From assembly GCA_029637525.1 (NCBI GenBank), contig CP072660.1:1846796-1910795 (forward strand): a stretch of DNA of 64,000 nt, in the 5' to 3' direction. Position numbers and translations under genes: made by a program. The notes under the pieces are model-generated. The model saw only the letters and a list, made by a program, of their open reading frames with translations. It was not told the DNA's origin and did no database searches. Of this stretch, positions 36,067 to 43,956 are shown piece after piece. The stretch is from Desulfurococcaceae archaeon MEX13E-LK6-19. Its GTDB lineage: Archaea; Thermoproteota; Thermoprotei_A; Sulfolobales; Desulfurococcaceae. Position 1 is the stretch's first letter; each line of letters starts with the position of its first letter.

Positions 36067-37016
36067 TTCACTAACCCTATTGTATCTCTATGGAGTAATT
36101 CTTTAGATTTAACTAAAAAGTATCTATTTGAGTTCGTATCTGCGAGAAGTAAATAACCTAGCCAATAACCATATATTTCCATTCTCTTCCCGACAATATC
36201 TCTAAGCTGAGTATTTTGTGCTTTAATGAAGTCGGTTATATCGTTATTATAGGGTATTACTCGGAAAACTTTTCGCCACTCGTTTTCAATCCCGTACTCT
36301 TTTGAAAGCTTGTTAACAGCATCGATAAGTTTACGGTAGGATAATTTAGGTGGGCGAGCAAGTACATCTTTAATACTTCTTTTATGAGGTCTTTCTGTAA
36401 AGCCCTCTTTTAACCCAATTTTTATCTCTAATTCACGTGTTTTTACTGCACTATCATATTCTACTAATTCCGCAGCTATTACATGTGGCTGCTCGCCAAC
36501 TCTATCAATGAGCCTCCATTTTCTTGTACTACCGACTTTAAAACCATATCCGTAATCCAGAAGGTATACTACATACTTTAGCTCATTCTTAAATCTACTA
36601 TCGAGTTCATTACAGTAGGAGAGCCCGTGAAGTGTTGATGAACTGAAGCATTTATCATAAATTGCTCTAATAGAGTTATCGTGCTCTCTACAATATCCTA
36701 ACCGCGTGTAAGAGTATCTCCTACAATAAACTCTTTTTAATGGATCATCTCTCTTATCTAACGGACCAGTATGCCATTTACAATAACTTGTATACCCTGG
36801 TGACAAGACTATGTAGTCGTTAAGCGATATAAGAAATAACTCGTTTTCTTCAATATTCTGAACAATTATTCCATGGAAAATCTGTGCATACTCTTCAAAA
36901 TACTCTATCGTGGTTGTTTCGTTTTTCAATCCAAGATAGTTCTCTAGACCAATATTCTCGACTCTTTCACGTGACCTGAACACTGTTTCGGTATAAAATA
37001 CTCTTGGCACGTACAC
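36063..37016 (-). CDS. DUF2797-like protein
   Basis: A 317-residue protein resembling the DUF2797 family, which is thought to adopt a GIY-YIG-like fold. Recognisable pieces are VLSPGYTSYCKWHTGPLDKR, DDPLKRVYCRRYSYTRLGYC with several cysteines that could bind zinc, and FKVGSTRKWRLIDRVGEQP in the centre, where the arginine-rich KVG.TR segment is the most family-like part. Biochemical role is unknown; the cysteine-rich N-terminal half suggests a nucleic-acid-related function. The start is GTG with GGTGGC upstream. Confidence 0.7.
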   Translation of the reverse strand: MYVPRVFYTETVFRSRERVENIGLENYLGLKNETTTIEYFEEYAQIFHGIIVQNIEENELFLISLNDYIVLSPGYTSYCKWHTGPLDKRDDPLKRVYCRRYSYTRLGYCREHDNSIRAIYDKCFSSSTLHGLSYCNELDSRFKNELKYVVYLLDYGYGFKVGSTRKWRLIDRVGEQPHVIAAELVEYDSAVKTRELEIKIGLKEGFTERPHKRSIKDVLARPPKLSYRKLIDAVNKLSKEYGIENEWRKVFRVIPYNNDITDFIKAQNTQLRDIVGKRMEIYGYWLGYLLLADTNSNRYFLVKSKELLHRDTIGLVK

Positions 37017-37144
37017 TATAGTGCCACCTTCCCCCCTAACAACTATAAGATATGTCGTCTCTCTAAAACCATTGGTTCCGCATAGATATTTATCTACGAA
37101 AATAGTGATAAACTATAACCACTATAGAGTAATAGGGTGATTCC

Positions 37145-37810
37145 ATGAGGATAGTTCTTTTAGGTCCTCCGGGAGCCGGTAAAGGTACCTATGCCAGCTA
37201 CTTTAAAGAGAAATACTGTATTCCCCATATTAGTACAGGCGATATATTTAGAGAAGAGGTAGCAAAGGGTACTGAGCTTGGCAAGAAAATAAAGGAATAT
37301 CTCGATAAGGGGCTTCTAGTCCCCGATGAGATAGTTATTGAAGTTGTTAGAAAGAGATTAAGCCAGCCAGACTGTCAACGCGGTTTTATATTAGACGGAT
37401 TCCCCCGAACTATAAACCAGGCAAAAGCACTAGATCAAATGACCAAGATAGATGCAGCAATACATTTGTATGTTCCATTAGAGGTGTCAATTGATAGACT
37501 AAGTAACAGATACATTTGCCCGAAGTGCAACAGAATTTATAACCTGAAATATAATCCGCCTAAGAACGACTTAAAGTGTGATTATGATGGAACCCCGCTG
37601 ATTAGAAGAAGTGATGACACACCCGAAGTTATCAAGAAAAGATATGAGATATACTATCAAACATTCAAACCAATACTTGAGTACTATAAAGAGAAGGGAA
37701 TACTCATAGAGTTCGATAACACCATAGGTAGTGATATAGGTAGGAAAAAGCTCGAAGAACTATTGAAAGAGAAAGGTATACTAAAAATAGAGCCATGTAA
37801 GGAGATGTAG
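37145..37810 (+). CDS. adk: Adenylate kinase with zinc-type LID domain
   Basis: Converts AMP plus ATP to two ADP. P-loop GPPGAGKGTYA at the N terminus, the AMP-binding STGDIFREE, the GFPRTINQAKAL segment and a LID containing CPKCNRIYNLKYNPP followed by CDYDGTPLIRRSDDTPEVI, where three cysteines and an aspartate can bind zinc as in thermophilic enzymes. 221 residues fits the long-LID bacterial-type adenylate kinase rather than the archaeal trimeric AdkA. GGTGAT lies 3 bases before the ATG. Confidence 0.94.
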   Translation: MRIVLLGPPGAGKGTYASYFKEKYCIPHISTGDIFREEVAKGTELGKKIKEYLDKGLLVPDEIVIEVVRKRLSQPDCQRGFILDGFPRTINQAKALDQMTKIDAAIHLYVPLEVSIDRLSNRYICPKCNRIYNLKYNPPKNDLKCDYDGTPLIRRSDDTPEVIKKRYEIYYQTFKPILEYYKEKGILIEFDNTIGSDIGRKKLEELLKEKGILKIEPCKEM

Positions 37811-37832
37811 TTTTCTACATAAAACAGTATTT

Positions 37833-39092
37833 TTATGGTACAAGTCTTGTCCTATCTCTAACGAATATTATTGCTTCTCTTATGTTTTCAAGGCCAAGCA
37901 TGCTAACCATCAATCTTTCGAGACCGAGACCGAATCCTCCATGAGGAGGCATACCGTACTTGAACGCTTCTAGGTAAAATGAGAAGTTACTGGGATCTAG
38001 GCCTTTATCTTTCATCGCCTCAACAAGTTTATCATACCGATGTTCTCTTTGTCCACCACTTGATATTTCTAGACCCTTATAGTCGAGGTCAAATTTTCTT
38101 GTATGGTATCCGTCTTCTTCTCTCATATAGTAGAAGCCTGTTGTAGGCCACGGGAATTTTGTTATGAAGTATATTTCATATCCTTTCTCCATCAATATTT
38201 CGCCTAGTTTTCTTTCAGCAGATTCACTGAGGTCTTCGCCTTCGGGAACCTCTATACCTTCGCTTCTCAGTATATCGACGGCTTCTTCATATTTTATCCT
38301 CTTAAAAGGCACTGAGAGAGGCTTTATTTCAACACCGAGTATTTCAAGTTCTTCTTTACAGTTACTTCTAACGTAATCGACAATGTACTTGACAAGGTTC
38401 TCAAGAGTATTCATGACATCTTCTTCGCTTTCAATGAAGCCCTGCTCTACGTCAATACCCCATGATTCGTTTAAATGTCTTCGTGTATTGAATTTCTCTG
38501 CTCTAAAATAAGGTGTTATCTCATAAACTCTCGGTATACTAGTCATCAACATTTGCTTATACAACTGTGGGCTCTGGCTCAGATATGCTTTGTACTCAAA
38601 GTATTGTACGGGAAAGAGTGTTGCTCCGCCTTCAGCACCAGCAGCAACTATTTTTGGTGTATGTACTTCTAGGAACCCATTTTTCTCGAAGTACTCACGT
38701 GCAGCTTTGAGTATACTTGCACGTATTCTGAACAATGCCTTCTCTATGGGATTCCTTAACAACAAGTACCTGTACTTTATACGGGTATCAAGTAACGTCG
38801 GTACTTTACCAACAGTGTCAACAGGTAATGGCTCAACAGGCTTAGAGTACACTTTGACGCTCTTAGCAATATACTCTATACCACGTTTACTCTTCTGTTC
38901 AGGAGCAATTTCTCCTTCAAAGCAAAGAGCTGTACCTACATCAAAATTCTTTGCCTGCTCGAAAAGCTGCGGCTCCCTATCCTTCTTAAAAACTATGACT
39001 GCAGGTTTGACGTGTTCTCCTACACTAAGCTCTACTATAACTACTTTACCCAAGACCTTTTGTCTAATAACCCAACCACAGACTCGTGGCAT
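37833..39092 (-). CDS. aspS: Aspartyl-tRNA synthetase (archaeal type)
   Basis: Class IIb synthetase with an N-terminal OB-fold anticodon domain (CGWVIRQKVLGKVVIVELSV) and a catalytic core showing SPQLYKQMLM, motif 2 VYEITPYFRAEKFNTRRHLN and the motif 3 region GGFGLGLERLMVSMLGLEN. 419 residues; archaeal AspRS are about 430, so the N terminus is slightly short but the OB strand 1 is present. Whether it is discriminating or also charges tRNA-Asn cannot be told from sequence alone. It starts with ATG. Confidence 0.92.
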   Translation of the reverse strand: MPRVCGWVIRQKVLGKVVIVELSVGEHVKPAVIVFKKDREPQLFEQAKNFDVGTALCFEGEIAPEQKSKRGIEYIAKSVKVYSKPVEPLPVDTVGKVPTLLDTRIKYRYLLLRNPIEKALFRIRASILKAAREYFEKNGFLEVHTPKIVAAGAEGGATLFPVQYFEYKAYLSQSPQLYKQMLMTSIPRVYEITPYFRAEKFNTRRHLNESWGIDVEQGFIESEEDVMNTLENLVKYIVDYVRSNCKEELEILGVEIKPLSVPFKRIKYEEAVDILRSEGIEVPEGEDLSESAERKLGEILMEKGYEIYFITKFPWPTTGFYYMREEDGYHTRKFDLDYKGLEISSGGQREHRYDKLVEAMKDKGLDPSNFSFYLEAFKYGMPPHGGFGLGLERLMVSMLGLENIREAIIFVRDRTRLVP

Positions 39093-39241
39093 AATTCATC
39101 CTCTAGCACTAGAAACTATGGGATCACGAATAAAAGCTTGCCCTAAAAACGTTTCTTACGCAATAAACCAATCCAGAATATCTAGTATTAATAATATAGA
39201 ACTAGTAAAATAATTCAGTAGTATCTAGTAATATTTTAAAA

Positions 39242-39248
39242 TATATAA
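39242..39248 (+). promoter_or_regulatory. Strong TATA box for the GC-rich RNA
   Basis: TATATAA, preceded by TTTTAAAA, is centred at 39245. A start about 26 bases downstream falls at 39271, precisely where the G+C-rich block begins, which argues that the block is a plus-strand transcript. Confidence 0.7.
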
Positions 39249-39270
39249 GTATGCTTAACAGAAAATACTC

Positions 39271-39490
39271 TCGGCGGCCAACCGCCCAGCGCCGCCAGCC
39301 TACCCGGACCCGGGCAAGTGAGTCCAATAACATGATGTACTATCATGTTTTTGGGCGAGCCTGGGGCAACCACGGGCTGGCGGCGACCCCGAGAGGGGTG
39401 GGCTCCCGGAGGTGGTACCGGGTCTCCGGGGCCCCTGGGCGGGCTATGGCTCATTTTCGCTATCAAGTTCTGTTATAAATGTTTTGTCTT
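39271..39490 (+). ncRNA. GC-rich structured RNA of unknown class
   Basis: The block 39271-39450 has about 69% G+C by hand count in an A+T-rich genome, the signature of stable RNA in hyperthermophiles. Hairpins seen: GGCGG/CCGCC (39273-39286); an 11-pair stem 39290-39300 with 39375-39385; inside it CCCGGGC (39309-39315) with GCCTGGG (39359-39365), a kink-turn (39316-39321 with 39357-39358) and apical stem 39329-39336/39342-39349; ACCCC-GAGA-GGGGT (39386-39399); and GGGC(T)CCCGGAG with CTCCGGGGCCC (39400-39434). CCGCCC (39282) can instead pair with GGGCGG (39437), closing the whole RNA. No SRP, RNase P, 5S or tRNA signature was found. The rest of the 472-base gap holds its promoter and T-rich ends. 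Confidence 0.7.
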
Positions 39491-39564
39491 CACATACACA
39501 CAATACGGGGTTTTTGTTATTAAAAGCAAAAATATTGAATTTAAGGCAAATAGTTTTGTTTAAA

Positions 39565-42210
39565 TTAGGGTATTGTTTTTATTATTCTCTTTCTTATTTC
39601 CTCGATTACTATTATGGTATGGCTTAATAGCATAATAGCCAATAGCTCTATAAGATATGGGGTTACTGCTCCAAGTAACCAAGGTACTAAGAATACTGGC
39701 GCTATAGTTAGTATGAACCCTGCTATATAGCTTAGCGGGTGGTATTTGTTTCTCAATAACCCTATTTCGAATAATGATTTATCTGGACTCCTTATGTTGA
39801 AGCTGTGTGCCAGCTCACCTATTGATAATGTTAAGAACGCAAGTGTTGGTCCATGTAGTTTGAATAACTGGGCAGAGGCTCCTGTAAGCAAGGATAACAT
39901 TGCACCTATGTAGAACAAGTATATGAGCCCTGTTTTACCAAGTAATGGCTTGAGACTTGTAGGCGGCTTTTTCATAACATCTGGTTCAGGCGGCTCTATA
40001 CCAAGTGTTATTGCTGGCAGGGAGTCTGTTACAAGATTTATCCATAAAATCATCGCTGGTGTTAAGAGTAGTTCCTTCAACAATACGATGCTACCAAGCA
40101 CAATCATTACTTCAGCCATATTAGCAGATAAGAGGTACAGTGTTGCTTTCCTTATGTTATTATAGCTTGTCCTGCCTTCCTCTATAGCTGCAACTATTGT
40201 AGCAAAGTTATCGTCCTCAAGAATAAGGTCAGCAGCCTCTCTAGCAACATCGGTCCCCCTGAGACCCATGGCAACTCCTACGTCAGCAAGTTTTAGTGCT
40301 GGCGCATCATTTACACCATCACCAGTCATGGCAACAACTTCGCCTTTCTTCTTTAATGCTTTCACAATCCTTAGCTTGTGTTCTGGAGTAACACGTGCAA
40401 ACACAGCAACTCTATCTATGATTTTTTCGAGTTCATCATCACTCATCCTATCTAAATCCTTACCAGTAAGCATTAGTTTCCCTTCTAAGGGAAGCCCAAT
40501 CATTTCAGCGACAGCCCTAGCAGTCAACAAATGATCTCCCGTAACCATAATGACCTTTATTCCAGCTTCAATAGCCTTCTTGACCGCTTCTGGAACCTCT
40601 GGTCTAGGCGGGTCTATGAGCCCAGTGTAGCCTATGAATACAAGGTCTTCCTCTAATTCTGTGTCCTGCAGCTTCACCTCTTTGAATGCGTAAGCAAGGA
40701 CTCTAAGACCCTTGGCAGCCATTTCTTCAGCTATAGCCAGCAACTGTTTCTTTTCTTCATCACTAAGCTTTAGTACAACACCATTCCTCACTATATAATT
40801 TGATTTCGCGAGAATGACCTCGGGGGCACCTTTAGAGAACACTATATTTCTATTGTCAAGACTGACGACAACACTCATCATTTTTCTCTCGCTTGTGAAA
40901 GGTATCTCTTTAACGCGTTTGATTCTAGCCTTAAACTCGTTAGGGTCGATCTGTGCTTTATAAGCTAATACTATGAGCGCTGCCTCTAATGGGTCACCAA
41001 TAGGTTTAGGCGGGTTGGAGTCATAATCTACATTACTGTTATTACACAATATTGCATCAAGAATAAGGTAGTCCAGATCTTTATTTACACCATATTTCAG
41101 TTTCTTCCCGTCTTTCAGTAACACACCATCTTTCAGATAACCACTACCAGTAACATCAATGTATCCTAGACTAGGCACCCATATCTTTACCACAGTCATT
41201 TCATTCCTTGTTAACGTACCTGTCTTATCTGTTGCAATAACAGTTACTCTACCAAGAGTCTCTACTGCACCAAGTCTTCTTACGAGGGCATTCCTCTTTG
41301 CCATACGCATAACTCCTAGAGCAAGTATCATCGTTAGAACCGCCGGCAAACCCTCAGGTACAGCTGCTACTGCAAGAGCTATACTTGTTAACAATGCTTC
41401 TATCGGATCAGTTACACCGAGTATTATCGCTGTTACCAGTACCACTACTGCTATACCTATTATCACGGCCCCGAGTTGCTTTGCAAGCTTATCCATTTCA
41501 ACATGTAGTCTCGTTCTCTCTTCTCCAGCTTCAGCAATCATTCTAGCAATCTTGCCAAGCTCTGTATTCATACCCGTTGCCACTACAACCGCTTTACCAC
41601 TTCCACGTACAACATATGTACCACTGAAAACCATATTCACTTGATCAGAAACAGGAGTGTCTGGATCCAGTATCGCTTCAGCATTCTTGTGTACAGGCTG
41701 ACTCTCACCAGTAAGCATTGACTCATCAACATATAAATCATGGGCTTCGATAAGCCGGGCATCGGCTGGTATTCTGTCTCCTTCACTCAAAACCAGTATA
41801 TCGCCTGGAACCACATACCTTGAATCAATTTCGATTATTTTCCCATTACGTAGAACTTTGGCTTTTGGTACAGCTAACTCCTTAAGTTTCTCTAGCGCCT
41901 TTTCAGCTCTATACTCTTGTACAACCCCAGCAATAATCATTATAGCCATTATAGCAAGTATACTGGCAGCATCAGTTTTCTCGCCAACAAACAATGCTAT
42001 TATTGCTGCAACAAACAAAAGGATCATAAACAAATTAGCTATCTGGGCAACAATTATTTTAAATAAGCTTCTTCCTCCCTTAGCTTCTATGGTATTAAAC
42101 CCGTATTGCTTAAGCCTCTTCTCAACTTCCTTTTCGTCAAGACCTTTCTCGGGGTCTACACCAAGTTTCTCTAAAACTTTTTTGACAGGCAACGAATGCC
42201 ATTTAGACAT
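39565..42210 (-). CDS. P-type calcium-transporting ATPase (type IIA-like)
   Basis: An 881-residue membrane ion pump. The N-terminal cation ATPase domain begins WHSLPVKKVLEKLG; the actuator loop has MLTGESQPV (residues 166-173); the phosphorylated aspartate is D328 in ATDKTGTLT; KGAPEVI, MVTGDH and TGDGVNDAPALKLAD follow. Transmembrane metal-site motifs are PEGLPAVL in TM4, NMAEVMIVL in TM5 and INLVTDSLPAITLG in TM6, as in SERCA-type Ca2+ pumps. About ten spans are expected. It probably exports Ca2+ across the cell membrane, though Mn2+ is possible. Confidence 0.92.
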   Translation of the reverse strand: MSKWHSLPVKKVLEKLGVDPEKGLDEKEVEKRLKQYGFNTIEAKGGRSLFKIIVAQIANLFMILLFVAAIIALFVGEKTDAASILAIMAIMIIAGVVQEYRAEKALEKLKELAVPKAKVLRNGKIIEIDSRYVVPGDILVLSEGDRIPADARLIEAHDLYVDESMLTGESQPVHKNAEAILDPDTPVSDQVNMVFSGTYVVRGSGKAVVVATGMNTELGKIARMIAEAGEERTRLHVEMDKLAKQLGAVIIGIAVVVLVTAIILGVTDPIEALLTSIALAVAAVPEGLPAVLTMILALGVMRMAKRNALVRRLGAVETLGRVTVIATDKTGTLTRNEMTVVKIWVPSLGYIDVTGSGYLKDGVLLKDGKKLKYGVNKDLDYLILDAILCNNSNVDYDSNPPKPIGDPLEAALIVLAYKAQIDPNEFKARIKRVKEIPFTSERKMMSVVVSLDNRNIVFSKGAPEVILAKSNYIVRNGVVLKLSDEEKKQLLAIAEEMAAKGLRVLAYAFKEVKLQDTELEEDLVFIGYTGLIDPPRPEVPEAVKKAIEAGIKVIMVTGDHLLTARAVAEMIGLPLEGKLMLTGKDLDRMSDDELEKIIDRVAVFARVTPEHKLRIVKALKKKGEVVAMTGDGVNDAPALKLADVGVAMGLRGTDVAREAADLILEDDNFATIVAAIEEGRTSYNNIRKATLYLLSANMAEVMIVLGSIVLLKELLLTPAMILWINLVTDSLPAITLGIEPPEPDVMKKPPTSLKPLLGKTGLIYLFYIGAMLSLLTGASAQLFKLHGPTLAFLTLSIGELAHSFNIRSPDKSLFEIGLLRNKYHPLSYIAGFILTIAPVFLVPWLLGAVTPYLIELLAIMLLSHTIIVIEEIRKRIIKTIP

Positions 42211-42364
42211 CCTATAGCCACCAACTAAAATGGATTATTTGCTCCTAGGAGAATAAAAAATACTGCTAGGACAACCATGTTGTAGCAATTTAACACAGTA
42301 TTGGACAAATCCATTAAAACCATACAGGTAACTATACTAGTATTGAGAGAGGAGCAGATTAATA

Positions 42365-43183
42365 ATGAAGCGAAGCAAAACCAAAATAAAAACACTCGAC
42401 ATGTTCCTAGGGAAACCCAGTGAAGAAAAAGCCAGCAAGGAGAATAAAGTACAGCAAAAACAGCAAGGACGCGTGACGGGGAAAAAGACAGCAATTACAT
42501 CAATTAAAGAAGTAGAAATAGAAAAGGAAGTAGATGAACTTCTAAGTCAACTATTTACCAGAAAAGAAACACAACCAAAGAAGGAAAAACAAGAAGAAAA
42601 ACAACAACCAAAACCCAAGAGAAAAGAAGAAAAAATCGAGAAGACAGGCAAAACCGAGTTAATGGACAAGTTCCTCATTGGCAAAGAAGGAGAAGAAACA
42701 AAACAAGAAAAACCCAAAGAAGAGGTTGCCCCGACACAAAAAGAAGAAGCTAAAAAAGAAAAACAAGAACAGACACTCTTGACTACACAAACAAACAACA
42801 TAGTTATCAAAGGAGAGCTTCTCCAGAAACTCCTTAAGATGCCTGTAGGACCTGAAAGAGCTGTTTCCTGCAACAACACAGGTGTATGCAGTGATGGCAA
42901 AAAGATTTCAGAGATATATGTCGATGAGGCCGGGATTGTGAGACAACGAGGATTTATAAGAACTTCCAGAATACCCGTCATACTAGACTGGGTTGTAGAA
43001 CATGGTAAAATAGAAAAAGTACTTCCAAAAGCATATAAACTCGTAACAGATCGTGGGGCTATGGCGCTTGTACCAGAGGACTTCATATGCGAACTTGTGA
43101 CAAGATATGGAGTAATAGTAGAAAATTATGACTGTAAGAATTATCAAGTAAGTCTAACAGGTTCAGCTAGAAAGAAAAAATGA
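42365..43183 (+). CDS. Lys/Glu-rich protein with two PCNA-box-like motifs
   Basis: A 272-residue protein in two parts. Residues 1-140 are low-complexity, Lys/Glu/Gln-rich and probably disordered, with two similar short motifs: KTLDMFLGKP at residues 9-18 and ELMDKFLIGKE at 98-108. Each fits h-x-x-F-L, the hydrophobic core of a PCNA-interacting peptide, though the leading glutamine is absent. Residues 145-265 form a compact domain with cysteines 169, 175, 242 and 257 and VEHGKIEKVLPKAYKL. No family recognised; a sliding-clamp-associated role is a hypothesis. GGAG precedes the ATG by 9 bases. Confidence 0.68.
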   Translation: MKRSKTKIKTLDMFLGKPSEEKASKENKVQQKQQGRVTGKKTAITSIKEVEIEKEVDELLSQLFTRKETQPKKEKQEEKQQPKPKRKEEKIEKTGKTELMDKFLIGKEGEETKQEKPKEEVAPTQKEEAKKEKQEQTLLTTQTNNIVIKGELLQKLLKMPVGPERAVSCNNTGVCSDGKKISEIYVDEAGIVRQRGFIRTSRIPVILDWVVEHGKIEKVLPKAYKLVTDRGAMALVPEDFICELVTRYGVIVENYDCKNYQVSLTGSARKKK

Positions 43184-43381
43184 AATGATTTATTTCACCT
43201 TATAAAAAAGACATCTCATTACAAGCATTTAATGCATATTTGCACTTAAACCTGACAATATTAAGCAATTACTATGTAATTCCTTGGTGGTTCCTATCCT
43301 CGTTTACCCATAAAAGAATCCAAGACGTTCAAACATTAAAATACCAAGGACTAATACACTTAAGCATTAGAGGAAACATAA
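43184..43381. other. Intergenic gap between convergent genes
   Basis: About 200 bases, A+T-rich, between two genes that end toward each other. Several T-rich tracts could end transcription on either strand. Nothing else was recognised. Confidence 0.4.
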
Positions 43382-43747
43382 CTAATGTTTAGGCGGCACA
43401 TAATAGGGTCTTGGTACAGCTACATCAGTATATACTCTTGCTGTTCTTCTACGTCTCCTTCTCTTCTTTATACCACGTCTTTCAGGAGGAAGCTCCATGC
43501 CTGGTAATCCATAGCTTCCGTCAGGAAATTCAATAAGCACTCCTGTGTCTACAAGTCTATTCAATGCTTTTCTTAGACGATCCTCTCCAGCAATACCACT
43601 AAATGCCTCTCTAAGCTCTTCCCATGTCATGGGTCTCCCTTTTTCTTTAATAGTTTCTACAATAACGTCTCCTAACTCCTCGTCCCTTGGCGCTATTAGC
43701 ACTACCACATCAGCGTCTTCATAGACTACACGTTTCTTTTGAGGCAT
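43382..43747 (-). CDS. Small winged-helix-like protein with basic C-terminal tail
   Basis: A 121-residue protein. The middle (RPMTWEELREAFSGIAGEDR then LRKALNRLVDTGVLIEF) looks like a small winged-helix domain, and the C terminus carries a run of arginines (GIKKRRRRRRTARVY) followed by a proline/tyrosine tail (VPRPYYVPP). It probably binds DNA or RNA. The gene has an excellent ribosome-binding site, GGAGGTGAT 5 bases before ATG, and a TATA box at 43793-43803, implying high expression. Confidence 0.7.
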   Translation of the reverse strand: MPQKKRVVYEDADVVVLIAPRDEELGDVIVETIKEKGRPMTWEELREAFSGIAGEDRLRKALNRLVDTGVLIEFPDGSYGLPGMELPPERRGIKKRRRRRRTARVYTDVAVPRPYYVPPKH

Positions 43748-43792
43748 ATACTATCACCTCCTTTTTCCTTCCAGGTATTACTTAAGCAGAGA

Positions 43793-43803
43793 ATATTTAT
43801 AAA
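43793..43803 (-). promoter_or_regulatory. TATA box of the basic winged-helix gene
   Basis: On the minus strand GGGTTTATAAATATTC has a BRE-like GGG followed by TTTATAAATA; a start about 25 bases downstream leaves a leader of about 25 bases containing the GGAGGTGAT ribosome-binding site. Confidence 0.65.
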
Positions 43804-43866
43804 CCCTTCTCACATCACTCGCTACTCCCACAAAATTAAGAATTACCCGATATGATTACAGACTCT

Positions 43867-43930
43867 CAGTCCCACCTATCTGTCCCACTGTAATTAAACT
43901 TGTTTGGTTTATGTTAAAATAGGTGGACTG
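43867..43930. promoter_or_regulatory. Inverted repeat around the iorAB promoter
   Basis: CAGTCCCACCTAT (43867-43879) and ATAGGTGGACTG (43919-43930) are inverted copies differing by one missing G. The intervening sequence contains a TATA-like GTTAAAAT (43913-43920), and GTCCCACTG at 43882-43890 is a further partial copy. The arrangement suggests an operator for a dimeric regulator controlling iorAB. Confidence 0.45.
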
Positions 43931-43948
43931 TAGATAACGTATAAAATA

Positions 43949-43954
43949 GGTGAT
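43949..43954 (+). promoter_or_regulatory. Ribosome-binding site deciding the iorA start
   Basis: GGTGAT lies 2 and 5 bases before the in-frame codons ATT at 43957 and ATT at 43960. An in-frame stop TGA at 43954-43956 lies between the site and these codons, and no ATG, GTG or TTG occurs in frame until 44215, so translation most likely begins at one of the ATT codons. Confidence 0.55.
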
Positions 43955-43956
43955 GA

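Noticed and set aside
39271..39490. SRP RNA or RNase P RNA
   Set aside because: The SRP helix 8 sequence (GGAAG...GAGCAG type) and the RNase P conserved regions (GAGGAAAGTC and ACAGAA blocks) were looked for on both strands and not found; length is also short for both.
41159..41644. 161-codon frame antisense to the calcium ATPase
   Set aside because: Shadow frame of a highly conserved coding region, low-complexity Ser/Thr/Val composition and no independent ribosome-binding site.
43949..43956. GTGATGA as a C box of a guide RNA at the iorA start
   Set aside because: No D' or D box follows at the right spacing, and the sequence is explained as the iorA ribosome-binding site.
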